Counted from the first letter of the stretch, positions 26,301 to 33,190 are shown. The stretch is DNA of 33,190 nucleotides from JADHUC01 sp964617665 (GCA_964617665.1 CAZUAH010000093.1:1-33190); one strand, 5' to 3'. Numbers and translations are program-made. Notes: generated by a model from the letters alone, not told the origin.

Positions 26301-28317
26301 CGACCGCCTGCTGACGACTTCCGGAGGAGATGCAGCGGAAATGCCGGAAACGCCGATTCCGGTCCTGGAAACCGGCAGCACTGTTGCGCGTTATGTGACG
26401 CTGGAAAACGCAGGGAGGGACGAGTTGATCGCGGGCGACGAGGTCGGCGTCGAGCGGCTTAACCGGCAGCAGTCGGAATGGCGCAAACTGGCTGCAATTC
26501 TTGGCGATGGGATTACGACGGCCTACATCGTCCACGGCGATGCGACTTCGCCAAAATTATCGTACAACACAAAGCAGCGCAAGACTGTCGTGACGGTTGG
26601 GGCGCAAATTGGGCTGGCCGAGACGCTACTGGTTGTGGACACGAACGGTGCCTACCGAGGCCAGCAGACTTATCACGTGAACAACACTACCGAGCAGTTC
26701 CTGAAAATTCGTTTGCCGAACGGTGCTCGCTTGTGGACGGCGACCGTGTCCGGGGAACCAGTCAAGCCGACCGAGGTTCCGGGCGGTCAGTCGCCGAATC
26801 TGGTGCGTATTCCTCTGATCAAGACGGCCGAAGGAGATCTGGACTATCAAGTAGTGCTGAAATACGGCGGCCATCTCGGTCGGGTCGGGACGTATCGGCA
26901 GGTCAGCTTCCCGTTGATCCATACCGAGAACATCAACGTCGAATTGAGTCAAGTGCGTCTGCGTCTGCCGGAGAACCACCGCTGGGTGGACTTTGGCGGA
27001 AGCATGCGGCAAGTATACGAGGAGGGGACGTACCAAGCTGGCTTTTTCCTTTACAACACAAAGCAAGTGAAGCGGCTCAAGCAAGTGCTTGCAGGTAGCA
27101 ATCCCTACGCCAAGTTGCGTACGAACAGCAATCTGAAAAATATTGCCTTGGGGCTGCGGAACTACCACGACACATACAAGGGCTTCATCGACTCGAACGC
27201 CGAATTCGGCAAGAACTACACGGCCAACACGATCGTTGTCGCGGAAGCCCAAAAGCAAGCCCAGGATTTCGTGATCCAGGCGGGTGAAGCAGTAGCGGTT
27301 GGTAATCGCGACCGCCTGAACCATTTCTGGATGGATCAAACTAACGCGCCGGCGCGGAACGTGGTCACGGACCTCAGCCCAAATTTCACCGTTCCCCAGA
27401 TGCCAGACGCCCAGCCGCAAGCTGGCAACGAAACGCTTAACAAGTGGATCTACGACAACAAACTTGAACGCAAGACCAAGCAGTCGAAGAAAGACATCGA
27501 AACCCGATTCCAATCCAAGACGTCGCAACTGCAGGTTGGAGGCAAGCTGAAGGGACTGGCGGCCGAACAGCAACTGTTGCAGAGCATCGCAACGCAGGAC
27601 CAGAAGCCAATGGGACAAGGGCAAGCGGAAGGCCAAGGCCGGCAAACGCAGACCAGGTCCAGCACCGTGGCACGCAGTCAGAAAGAGTTGACTAAACAGT
27701 ATCAGGAGCAACTTGAAAAGGACAACATGCAACTCGGTGAACAGGCGCAAGTGGTGAGGGGCGACGGTGTCCTACTTCGCGGAACCGGATCGTCAAGCGG
27801 CGGACAGGCCATACGCTATCACAGCCTACTGCGAGACCACTATGGCGAAGCAGCGTCGCCTGACGGACGTCGCGTGGCAACGGGATCGACAGATCAGATC
27901 ACCGTGTGGGGAGGCGAAGCTGCCCCGGCACAAGGAGTCGAACCTCACTTGGCCAGCCTCGATGTCGACCTGCCCGAGCGTGGGGTCGAGTTCATGTTCA
28001 CGACGGCGCGCGGCGAAATCGAGATCACGGCACGCGCCATCTCATCGCCGCTGGCAGAACGGGTCGTTTGGTTGCTGTGGATCGCCGCTGGCGTCATCGT
28101 GTTGGCGATCGTCTATTGGCTCGCCCGCCGCATCATCCCGTGGCTGGTGGGCACGCAAGTCGGCGCTGGTCTGTTATTTCTGGCCGGACTGTTCAGCCTG
28201 CTACTCGGGATTTTCTGGGTCGCCAGCCTGATCGCCTTCGTCACCGGCATCGTACAACTCATTCGCCTCGCGATCGCCAGACGAGGCAGGCGGAGGAGCG
28301 CACCGGCTGCAATGTAG
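20341..28317 (+). CDS. Giant exported multi-membrane protein, fused module copies 2 and 3
   Basis: I choose the ATG at 20341 because AAGGAGG lies a few bases upstream and a signal peptide follows at once; the frame opens earlier at 20254. It encodes about 2658 residues. Copy 2 starts with YVPYEDL (VPY at 45-47) and FLTREEYDELL, has PTITARSFSFLRI near 607, and ends in a Pro/Glu linker (about 1008-1087). Hydrophobic segments follow (about 1148-1165, 1175-1190, 1197-1220). Next comes a signal-peptide-like stretch ending AFA/Q at 1259/1260. Copy 3 then begins with IIPY (1290-1293) and VLVPYEKYVELW. Its later landmark LPNGARLW matches LPPNHTLW of copy 2. Residues 2262-2279 (NSNLKNIALGLRNYHDTY) look like a DUF1559 signature. 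A Gln/Lys-rich coiled-coil-like part (about 2360-2490) and three C-terminal membrane segments from 2575 close the chain. It is the second gene of a coupled pair. Function unknown. Confidence 0.85.
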   Translation: MRSKPMTLIPICAAFLLLALSPVTSRDILGQNDADEKKLVREIYVPYEDLNVLLETEVRRAFLTREEYDELLAKAKETKPDEPAPHGAVILAAEYDARIEEGRARLKGVLNIEVLDEGLHALPLDMGGIGVRSATMNGKSAAIGLNEKGQAVLFVDGEGHSHLELEMVAPVQTSAAQQTLDFRLPTPAATRMRVTVPGNVDVKSGAKLVSRVVDEAASVTRLEILPARGQTSLVMSLNNRMLRRQRVVVARSILVDEVTVGYERLHATVSLDVLHGAADHFRFALPEGFEPTEVLGPEVSRWVVNEADGQRALEVILREAATETVVLNISATRTPAQMADWSMPQLVPLDVAGQVAIVGLVAEDRLKTESLAYEGLIPVDNAALAPALPESIFRADPGAPRVRQVAAYYAPGQQYSLEADFRKPPGRLEVTTNLLLILEETGHRIHGGFALLPEVEKLFSVRFSVPADWHITEVTDVDGKVLSMERYDDPQGESVVHARLPHGVPPGKVTSVLFRASWVPAEWLGSWPQQNVVFPRFAVKDAARDIGAIAVRADDDLVVRSDELTGVMPLDEKEKGNYGLAGVQSNLAYRYDGQPYQATMTVSRQTPTITARSFSFLRIAPGSLTAHYEIIYDIQQARTRRLSLLLPKETPTSLLIAGLDGVTVKEFSSEETDDGRRWTAQLAEATGGAVRLAVDFQQPLKDQDLDDHALPLVRADGVAYQSAVVAVEGSAELDIAVNTDARRVDVGELVAAQYRVGRRLLGAFEFVGAPKEVTVDVNRRPSYEIATAIVQRAELVTLLSTAGLAQTSARYQLRTKAHFLEVKLPPNHTLWSVYLDGKPVGPQQDGDSLLLSLPTTNHIAIRDLQIVYETPASLVKLMSDVRAEAPVLLLRDTRDAEQREVPAADIKWELVLPPEHRVVETHGTVFTKLPKRESPIWNTLAALYVSLGGIQSPLQSAREAVHVSMELGDVTWEEARMQASSGDSSANGYFEVLDAPSTDSGISVGREPTSPRTTVDATDMDTPMEATDPAVKAEPAPPAAEGMGEPAEAEEEAEMPAQDAPRDEPQGQPQAETPIGQPGPPQGAVVDGTSDTAVKQEGKTAKFWALEGVRSLRIDLQQIEDGDTVTFQSLGVRPMLGVTLVNENQIESLAWGVASLIFVIGLLLTRCSVRGKAKYVIVVALAALVATDWVDQLGNTFDFAFYAACMLIPYYLVASALRWLARKCCSRCCPGATANAGQAAAGALLLAIVLTGFSTTAFAQAPKPPVFDPSGLIDLLKPPRPVTLPKDAVIIPYNADDGAEGIENAEKVLVPYEKYVELWNRAFPDQKIEAKPPVVPYSLAGAAFDATLAGDEYLLLTGHLDFDTYSDKEVQIPLQLEGGVLASAVLDGKPARLQIVQATISSNQPEAANAPAQQRSQQAPNAPHQGNQRDAQVAAAPPDCFALLYASGEGRKRLELAVRIKLERRGGWRVASGRVPAAPATALTLTIPTAETEVSITGISDRGDYETKADNEQIVTALSANQGFKIEWRPKVAEGQVDRSLTVGSEAVLDVQEDGLRLIWRLNLQFPRSHRDAFSVLIPADYLVEKVAGDNVRGWQIQPDDEGQRLDVTLLDEATDSETITLHLSRRGVVQPDAATKLDAPVVLVRDAALHKGRLTIRRSTLLDLQIENVSGLPRTDIPTDAITSVQEGAPAQGNALGLRTYQAYNFSTAPFTVRLTAEPVVSETSATLRTLLRIAERETTLESQVTLNVDRRAVHRVRMYVPESLDLESVSTPGDFDWTVTKEQGRGLLSIYLAAGRDQPFSIQIIGSLGRRQAADPVPAPKVEVLDVASQQGDIVVQIDPAFDVAATGLKECKIVLLKETFGWLQTDQQSASRLALRYETLDGEAPEYDATFEITPREAVVKGHTITNVMVTDVAIEETIIVDLTIQKAGIREVSFLLPDWLEKARIKAPLLRQKTVEDAGDGWKRFRLELQEETKEQYRVVVENDRLLTTSGGDAAEMPETPIPVLETGSTVARYVTLENAGRDELIAGDEVGVERLNRQQSEWRKLAAILGDGITTAYIVHGDATSPKLSYNTKQRKTVVTVGAQIGLAETLLVVDTNGAYRGQQTYHVNNTTEQFLKIRLPNGARLWTATVSGEPVKPTEVPGGQSPNLVRIPLIKTAEGDLDYQVVLKYGGHLGRVGTYRQVSFPLIHTENINVELSQVRLRLPENHRWVDFGGSMRQVYEEGTYQAGFFLYNTKQVKRLKQVLAGSNPYAKLRTNSNLKNIALGLRNYHDTYKGFIDSNAEFGKNYTANTIVVAEAQKQAQDFVIQAGEAVAVGNRDRLNHFWMDQTNAPARNVVTDLSPNFTVPQMPDAQPQAGNETLNKWIYDNKLERKTKQSKKDIETRFQSKTSQLQVGGKLKGLAAEQQLLQSIATQDQKPMGQGQAEGQGRQTQTRSSTVARSQKELTKQYQEQLEKDNMQLGEQAQVVRGDGVLLRGTGSSSGGQAIRYHSLLRDHYGEAASPDGRRVATGSTDQITVWGGEAAPAQGVEPHLASLDVDLPERGVEFMFTTARGEIEITARAISSPLAERVVWLLWIAAGVIVLAIVYWLARRIIPWLVGTQVGAGLLFLAGLFSLLLGIFWVASLIAFVTGIVQLIRLAIARRGRRRSAPAAM

Positions 28318-28335
28318 AGAGCCAGTTCTCCGAGG

Positions 28336-28370
28336 CTTCGTCTGGACGAAGAGACGTAGCGGAGGCTACG
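28336..28370. terminator. Paired short hairpins between convergent genes
   Basis: Two perfect inverted repeats, CTTCGTC-tg-GACGAAG (28336-28351) and CGTAGC-ggag-GCTACG (28355-28370), fill the 48-bp gap between the giant-protein stop and the acyltransferase-ligase stop; the second overlaps that stop. Position suggests bidirectional termination. There is no T-run, so it may instead be a dispersed repeat. Confidence 0.5.
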
Positions 28371-31300
28371 AACCTTCCCCAAACGTATCCACGGCGATCT
28401 TCTTGATGCCTCGTAGATCCAATTTGCCGGTGCCGAGTACGGGAATCTCATCTACCTGGTAGAAGCTATTCTCGGAGGGGACGTAGATATTGGGCAGACC
28501 CTCCTCGGCCAGGGCCTTTCGCAACTCGCTGGGCGTCTTGTCGATGGTCGTGTGCAGGACGATCAACCGTTCGCCCTTCTTTTCGTCGGAAACGGCAGTG
28601 ACCGCAACCTGCATGCCGCCTTCGTCACTCGGCCCGATGGCCCTGGCCAGCACCTCTTCGACCTGGACATGAGGCACCATCTCGCCGCCGATTTTTGAAA
28701 AGCGACTCTGCCGCCCCGTGATGTGAATGAAGCCGTCTTCATCCACGAACGATACGTCGCCCGTCATGTACCAGCCGTCCTTGATCACTTCGGCGGTCAA
28801 ATCGTCGCGCCCGAAATAGCCCTTCATTACGTTCGGGCCTTTGATCCAAAGCATGCCCGTTTGGCCCGCGCCCAACTCTTCGCCAGTGTCCAGGTCCGTG
28901 ATCTTGGCGCTGACGCCAGGAACTGGGCGGCCCACCGATCCTTCCCGGCAATCGACCTGAGAGTTGTCCAGCGAGCGGCTGGACGGGATGTTGACCGACA
29001 CCAGCGGCGAAAGCTCGGTTGTGCCATAACCTTCGGTTGGTCGTATGCCGAATTTCTCCTCGAATGCGTCCGTAACTTCCTTGGGTAGCTTCTCCGCACC
29101 GGCCACGACCACATCCAACGAAACGAAGTCCTCCTTGGCGCACCGTCGCGTATAGGTCCGTAGAAACGTGGGAGTGACCAGTAATACGGTACCGCCATGA
29201 GTCTTGCACAACTTGCCGATCTGCTTGGCGTCCAGCGGGCTGAAGTGGTAGACGCCCTTCAGGTCGATCGTCATCACGGTCCATAAAGTCACGGTGTAGC
29301 CGAATGAATGGAAGAACGGAAGGATGCCGACTACTACGTCGTCCGTAGTCAACCGAATGACATCGTTGATCGCTTCGGCGTTGGATCCTATGTTGGCTTC
29401 GGTCAACATCACGCCTTTTGGCTGTCCGGTCGATCCTGACGTGAACACCAATGTCGCCAGATCGTCAGGTTGGACCTTTTGGAGGCCGAGACTTCGTTCC
29501 AGCATACCGGCTGGCATCAAGTAGGCGTTCAGCACGCCGTTCACTTTGTCGCCCAATGTCGGCTTGTTACGAAAGTCCTCCAGATAGACAATCTCGGCGT
29601 CCGGTTCCAGATTCACCTTCTCCATGAACTTCCGGCTGGTCAGCACGTGTTTGATACCAGCCTGGGCAATACAGTCGTTGATTACTTCCGTCGTGACGGT
29701 GTAGTTCAAGTTCACCGGGACGCGACGGTCCAACGCGAGCGCCATGTTCGCCACGACCCCGCCGGCCGACGGCGGTAACAACAGACCGACAAAGCGTTCG
29801 TCGTCCGCCAGAATGTGGCGCAGGAGCAGACGCCGCAGAATCAGGGATCGCATCAGCAGGCCGCCACCGGTCAGTTCGATGCCCGTCGAATCCGCGATCT
29901 TCGAGCCGCGTTTCCGTTTCTTGCAGGTGCGCACAAACGACTGTGCCAGCCCGGCCATCCGTTCTGTTCGTTTTGCCACCGCTGTTGCTCCCAAGTTCTG
30001 AACCGCCCGCCGCACTTCGTGCACATCCTCAGGATCGACGACGGGATGGCCAAAATGGATGGATATCGGATAGGGCCATTTCTTCGGACGTTTCCAGAGA
30101 AACTTGCCCCCCTCAAAGCTAAAGATACTTCCCCACAGTCCATCAAGATAGACGGGGACGACCGGCGCATCGGCACCTTCGAGGATTTTCATCAATCCCG
30201 GCTTGAAGGCCTGAAGTTGGCCCGTGCGCGTGATTCCGCCTTCGGGGAAGATACACACCAACTCGCCGTTCTGCAACGCTTGCTTGGCTGTTTTCAGTGC
30301 CGCGAGAATAGCCTTCGGGCGCGGTTTAATAACGATGACGCCAAACAGCTTGGCCAATCGCTTGACCCATTTGTTCTGAAGGTGGCCCTCAAACGCCACG
30401 ATGCGAACCGGACGCGAGCTGGTCAACAGCATAAAAATACCGTCCAACCACGAAACGTGGTTGGACACCAGCAACGCGCCGCCTCGTTCCGGCAGATTAT
30501 CGTGGCCGTATACCCGTATGCGATAGACGGTCTTGCTGGCCAGCCAGACCAAGAACCGGATGCTGGCCTGGGGAATCAGCCACACGATGTAGATGAACAC
30601 CGGAATGGTGAACACACCGCTGAGCAAGAAAATCTGTCGCGGCGTGAATAACGACTCACCGCCACGCAACGGGGCTCGAAGGCCAAGGAACAACACGGCT
30701 GTCAACAAGATGCCGAAGAACGTGAGAAAATTGCTTGCGGCCAACACGGACCCGCGCGATTCCGGGGGGCTGCGGTGTTGCATATAGGCGGCCAACGGCA
30801 CGTTGAACAGACCGGCGCTGACGCCCAGAGCGAATAGCAAAACACCGGCAAACACGTAACTGGGTGTCATCGAAGCGGCAGTGTCGATCAGGTCGCCCGG
30901 TACGGTGAACAGCAGCATCGCACTCACAGCGACACCGCCTGCGCCCAATGGCAAGATTCCTAATTCCACGCGCCCACCCGACCAAAGCCCCGCCAACACG
31001 CTGCCCAATCCGACGCCAGCCACCAACGACAACAACAGCGGTACAATCTCCACTTGTTTGGTGGCCCCATTAACGAACGCGAATTGGTCGATGTTCTGTT
31101 GGGCCAAAGACCCCACGGCCCAGAAGAACATGAGGCCCAGGGCGACCCGAAAAAGCGGGCGACTGGATGTTAGCTTCCGCACGTCTCGGTACACCTGTGT
31201 GGCCGCGTTCCAGGGGAATGCTCTCGCCGGATTAGCCGCGGCCAGCCTGGCAATCATCAAACTGAACACCCACCCCACAACGGCCACACCGACCAATACC

Positions 31301-31887
31301 ACAGCCGACACGACGACCCCGCGTGCGAAATCGACTTCGACCAGATCGGCCAAAATGCAGCCCACCGCCATTCCGACGACCGTGGCGACCACCGTGGTCA
31401 AGCCAACAAGACCGTTGGCCGCCGAGAGTTTCTCCGGTCTCAGCATTTCGGGTATACTTCCCAGTTTCGACGGGGAAAATAGGGCACTCTGTATTCCCAT
31501 TAAGGCCACGACCGCAAACAGGAACCACAGATTCCCGATCATGACCGCTTCGATTCCCAAAGCCATGATGGCGATTTCGGCCACCTTGCAGCGGATGATC
31601 ACCGAGCGTTTACTGAACCGATCGGCCAAGAATCCGGCATGCGCGGCTAGCACCAGATAAGGCAGGACAAAACATGCCGTGCCGCCAGCTAAGACAAAAC
31701 TCTCTTCGCCGCCCCTCTCCACCAGCATCTGCTTGCCCACGCCGATCACGAGCCAGCGGAAAGCGTTGTCGTTTACGGCGGTTAGTAATTGCGTGAACAG
31801 CAGTCCCAGAAAACTGCCAGACATCAAGCCGCCTTGGCCTGCCTTGGGTCTTTCTGCGGGAACAGAATCCGTGGATGAGTTGGGCAT
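28366..31887 (-). CDS. aas: LplT-PlsC-Aas trifunctional fusion: lysophospholipid flippase, acyltransferase and acyl-ACP synthetase
   Basis: 1173 residues with three parts. Residues about 20-440 are a multi-helix MFS transporter, as in LplT, which flips lysophospholipids inward. About 450-640 are a PlsC-type acyltransferase with the HX4D motif H477-D482 (NHVSWLD) and FPEGG (547-551). About 650-1173 are an AMP-forming ligase with TSGSTGQPKG (816-825), YGTTE and a C-terminal catalytic-type lysine K1155 in GTGKLDLRG. In E. coli, LplT and the bifunctional Aas are separate proteins that together re-acylate lysophosphatidylethanolamine. Here all sit in one chain, a fusion known in other bacteria. 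All visible catalytic motifs are intact. The expected location is the cytoplasmic membrane. It is convergent with the giant-protein operon and has its own upstream region, which contains a repeat and an assembly gap. Confidence 0.93.
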   Translation of the reverse strand: MPNSSTDSVPAERPKAGQGGLMSGSFLGLLFTQLLTAVNDNAFRWLVIGVGKQMLVERGGEESFVLAGGTACFVLPYLVLAAHAGFLADRFSKRSVIIRCKVAEIAIMALGIEAVMIGNLWFLFAVVALMGIQSALFSPSKLGSIPEMLRPEKLSAANGLVGLTTVVATVVGMAVGCILADLVEVDFARGVVVSAVVLVGVAVVGWVFSLMIARLAAANPARAFPWNAATQVYRDVRKLTSSRPLFRVALGLMFFWAVGSLAQQNIDQFAFVNGATKQVEIVPLLLSLVAGVGLGSVLAGLWSGGRVELGILPLGAGGVAVSAMLLFTVPGDLIDTAASMTPSYVFAGVLLFALGVSAGLFNVPLAAYMQHRSPPESRGSVLAASNFLTFFGILLTAVLFLGLRAPLRGGESLFTPRQIFLLSGVFTIPVFIYIVWLIPQASIRFLVWLASKTVYRIRVYGHDNLPERGGALLVSNHVSWLDGIFMLLTSSRPVRIVAFEGHLQNKWVKRLAKLFGVIVIKPRPKAILAALKTAKQALQNGELVCIFPEGGITRTGQLQAFKPGLMKILEGADAPVVPVYLDGLWGSIFSFEGGKFLWKRPKKWPYPISIHFGHPVVDPEDVHEVRRAVQNLGATAVAKRTERMAGLAQSFVRTCKKRKRGSKIADSTGIELTGGGLLMRSLILRRLLLRHILADDERFVGLLLPPSAGGVVANMALALDRRVPVNLNYTVTTEVINDCIAQAGIKHVLTSRKFMEKVNLEPDAEIVYLEDFRNKPTLGDKVNGVLNAYLMPAGMLERSLGLQKVQPDDLATLVFTSGSTGQPKGVMLTEANIGSNAEAINDVIRLTTDDVVVGILPFFHSFGYTVTLWTVMTIDLKGVYHFSPLDAKQIGKLCKTHGGTVLLVTPTFLRTYTRRCAKEDFVSLDVVVAGAEKLPKEVTDAFEEKFGIRPTEGYGTTELSPLVSVNIPSSRSLDNSQVDCREGSVGRPVPGVSAKITDLDTGEELGAGQTGMLWIKGPNVMKGYFGRDDLTAEVIKDGWYMTGDVSFVDEDGFIHITGRQSRFSKIGGEMVPHVQVEEVLARAIGPSDEGGMQVAVTAVSDEKKGERLIVLHTTIDKTPSELRKALAEEGLPNIYVPSENSFYQVDEIPVLGTGKLDLRGIKKIAVDTFGEGS

Positions 31888-31920
31888 TAAGCGCCGCCGT
31901 CAGTATCTGAATTGCGTGAG

Positions 31921-32095
31921 CACCGTTCGAGAAACAAGTGGCGTAAGCTTGACGCGGGGGGTGGGCCCCAGTACACCCCCCGCGCCGCCGGAGGCCCCCC
32001 GCCAAACNNNNNNNNNNGCACGTTTCGAGAAACAAGTGGGGTAAGCTTCCTGCTTGCGATGCCACTATCTCCCGCAAGCTGGAAGCTTACGCCAC
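31921..32095. repeat. Dispersed repeat: direct copies flanking an assembly gap plus 22-bp hairpin
   Basis: CGTTCGAGAAACAAGTGGCGTAAGCTT-like sequence occurs at about 31924-31950 and again at about 32021-32049. The second copy continues into a hairpin with arms 32036-32057 and 32074-32095, 22 bp with two mismatches, so the GTGG(C/G)GTAAGCTT core is present three times. A G/C-rich stretch (31957-32001) lies between. The rest of the 376-bp gap 31888-32263 has no gene; a promoter for the leftward fusion gene should lie here. Confidence 0.8.
32008..32017. other. Assembly gap (10 Ns)
   Basis: Ten undetermined bases sit between the two direct repeat copies and next to a G/C-rich stretch. The true length of the gap is unknown; an arbitrary fixed-size filler is likely. 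Confidence 0.95.
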
Positions 32096-32263
32096 GGAGA
32101 AAACGGACAACTACCTCTCGAACGGTCCTAAAATGGTCGCATCTTTGTGGTGGTCGCTGCCATTGGGATCGTGAGAAAAGAAACTAACCTTGCCCTGGCT
32201 AACGACTTCCGGTTACATTTTTCCTCGACTATCAACCCCACGTCAAGTTCAGGAGCGGCGATC

Positions 32264-32569
32264 ATGGGACGGTTCGGCAGCTTTCTTTTGGGTGTTGTCC
32301 TTGGCGGTGCCGCCGTATTTGGCGCTCTAAAGTACCATGTCGTGCATGCTGACGATGGTGTGCATTTTGTCCCCAAGATCTACGCGAACTTCAACGAGAT
32401 CTACGTCGATATCCGCAAATTCGGCGTCTCGGACTGGGTCGAGCATAAGGCTTTGGCGACGGCCCTGATAAAGGCCGAAAAAAGCCATTTGCTGGGAGAT
32501 TCTGCCGCAAATCAGTTTCAGGATTCGGTCGATAGCCTGTTGGAAGACCTCACTACGGACTCGCTATGA
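32264..32569 (+). CDS. Small membrane-anchored protein of planctomycete type
   Basis: I choose the ATG at 32264 (101 residues), with AGGAG eight to nine bases upstream. The frame opens at 32147, but that would add 39 residues lacking conservation-like features. The product starts MGRFGSFLLGVVLGG, a single N-terminal membrane helix (about 5-22), followed by KYHVVHADDG, and then a helical, charged body (about 35-100) without cysteine or catalytic motifs. I recall short proteins of this layout from other planctomycetes, annotated as hypothetical; this is from memory. It probably faces outward from the membrane. Palindromic structure begins within its stop codon. Confidence 0.75.
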   Translation: MGRFGSFLLGVVLGGAAVFGALKYHVVHADDGVHFVPKIYANFNEIYVDIRKFGVSDWVEHKALATALIKAEKSHLLGDSAANQFQDSVDSLLEDLTTDSL

Positions 32570-32628
32570 GTCGGTCTGCTGCCCATCACGCGTGATGCAT
32601 CGTCACGATGCGCGAATCGTGCCGACTC
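32568..32628. terminator. Branched palindromic structure after the small membrane protein gene
   Basis: GAGTCGG (32568-32574) and CCGACTC (32622-32628) can pair and enclose two further perfect hairpins: CATCACG-CGTGATG (32584-32597) and GCATCG-tca-CGATGC (32597-32611, sharing one base). It starts in the TGA stop of the upstream gene. It could end transcription or stabilise the 3' end; no T-run follows. Confidence 0.5.
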
Positions 32629-32814
32629 TACGGCCTGCCACGCTCCACCTGTCCTCATCAATCAGTCCCCGCACCTGACGCATTTCTGTAACATCCGTCA
32701 AATCCCGTTTTCTCGGTTGGTCTAACGTGACCTTTTGCCGGGACTCTAAAGCAGGCCGATCCGGACGCTCGATACACGGATATGAGTAAGAATCGACGAT
32801 TTGGAGCTGCCATC

Positions 32815-33114
32815 ATGGACTTGAACCGGAACCAATTCATGCTGATCGGTTTGGTTCTACTGCTGCTGGGTTTGCAGTTGCGACTGATTGACACATTCGT
32901 GCTGAACGAAAAAAGCACGCGTTTCCTCGCGCAACAGAAGGTGAAAGCGCAACAGGAAGAAACGTGGACTTTCCCAGCGTCCCTCGCCGCGAAAGCTCCC
33001 ATTCCAGTCGTCGCGCGAAAGAAAATCCATCCCCCGCGCTGGTTGGGCCTGACGCTTATTTCCGTAGGTGCCGTACTGGTCCTTCACAGTCTGGTGATGA
33101 GAAAACCGGACTAG
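32815..33114 (+). CDS. Small two-helix membrane protein
   Basis: I choose the ATG at 32815 (99 residues), because GGAG lies eight bases upstream; an in-frame ATG at 32782 would add 11 residues and has no comparable site. The product begins MDLNRNQFMLIGLVLLLLG, with a first membrane helix at about 8-24 and a second at about 79-96 (LGLTLISVGAVLVLHSLVM). Between them is a basic, Gln-rich loop of about 50 residues. The topology suggests both termini on the same side. I recall similar proteins as conserved hypothetical in planctomycetes, with no function known. Its start region closely resembles that of the upstream small gene. Nothing is recognisable in the remaining 76 bp to the window end, which are G-rich. 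Confidence 0.7.
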   Translation: MDLNRNQFMLIGLVLLLLGLQLRLIDTFVLNEKSTRFLAQQKVKAQQEETWTFPASLAAKAPIPVVARKKIHPPRWLGLTLISVGAVLVLHSLVMRKPD

Positions 33115-33190
33115 TGCTCTGTCAGAACTGAGAATTGGGGTTGGCCGTAGTGGGGGGGTGGTAGAAGTACTAGAAGGGAGAGAGCTTGGG

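Noticed and set aside
26626..27750. Long open frame of 374 codons on the minus strand inside the giant-protein gene
   Set aside because: It is antisense to a well-supported coding region, has no recognisable domain, and its composition follows from the plus-strand codon pattern.
32190..32218. Possible promoter TTGCCC ... TTACAT before the 101-residue gene
   Set aside because: The -10 element matches only three of six positions, which is within chance.

Overview
The window looks like chromosome from a member of the Planctomycetota, probably Pirellulales-like. This rests on gene content rather than any marker gene. It carries a secreted formylglycine sulfatase, very large exported proteins of a planctomycete type, an LRR lipoprotein, an N-terminal remnant of a planctomycete exported SAM-binding protein, two small membrane proteins of a kind I recall from planctomycetes, weak or absent Shine-Dalgarno sites before several genes, and several dispersed hairpin repeats. 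A run of ten Ns at 32008-32017 shows this is a draft assembly. I see no tRNA, rRNA, CRISPR array, integrase or transposase.

Layout. 1-531: a broken 5' gene fragment on the minus strand and a possible promoter. 532-3303: a secreted GH39-like glycoside hydrolase. 3356-10228: a carbohydrate catabolism locus. An FGGY sugar kinase and an LRR lipoprotein read leftward. A tight four-gene run reads rightward from the same 288-bp divergent region: SDR dehydrogenase, class II ketose-phosphate aldolase, D-2-hydroxyacid dehydrogenase, glycerol dehydrogenase-like metal enzyme. 10387-12138: a sulfatase, minus strand. 12303-13744: a stand-alone class I glutamine amidotransferase and a single-domain response regulator. 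14078-16399: a TPR (ST7-like) protein with repeated C-terminal domains. 16833-28317: two overlapping genes for giant exported membrane proteins. 28366-31887: an LplT-PlsC-Aas three-part fusion for lysophospholipid repair. 32264-33114: two small membrane proteins.

How they may work together. The secreted glycosidase and sulfatase could release monosaccharides from a sulfated glycan. The kinase, dehydrogenases and aldolase could then take a polyol or ketose through a phosphorylated ketose to a triose phosphate and an aldehyde. The substrate cannot be read from sequence.

The most unusual part is 16833-28317. The 1171-residue protein and each half of the following ~2658-residue protein are three diverged copies of one ~1200-residue module. 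Each starts with an [IV]PY-containing signature and repeats the same later landmarks. The giant protein has a membrane block and a signal-peptide-like segment at its internal junction, as if two exported membrane proteins had been fused. I cannot assign it a function.
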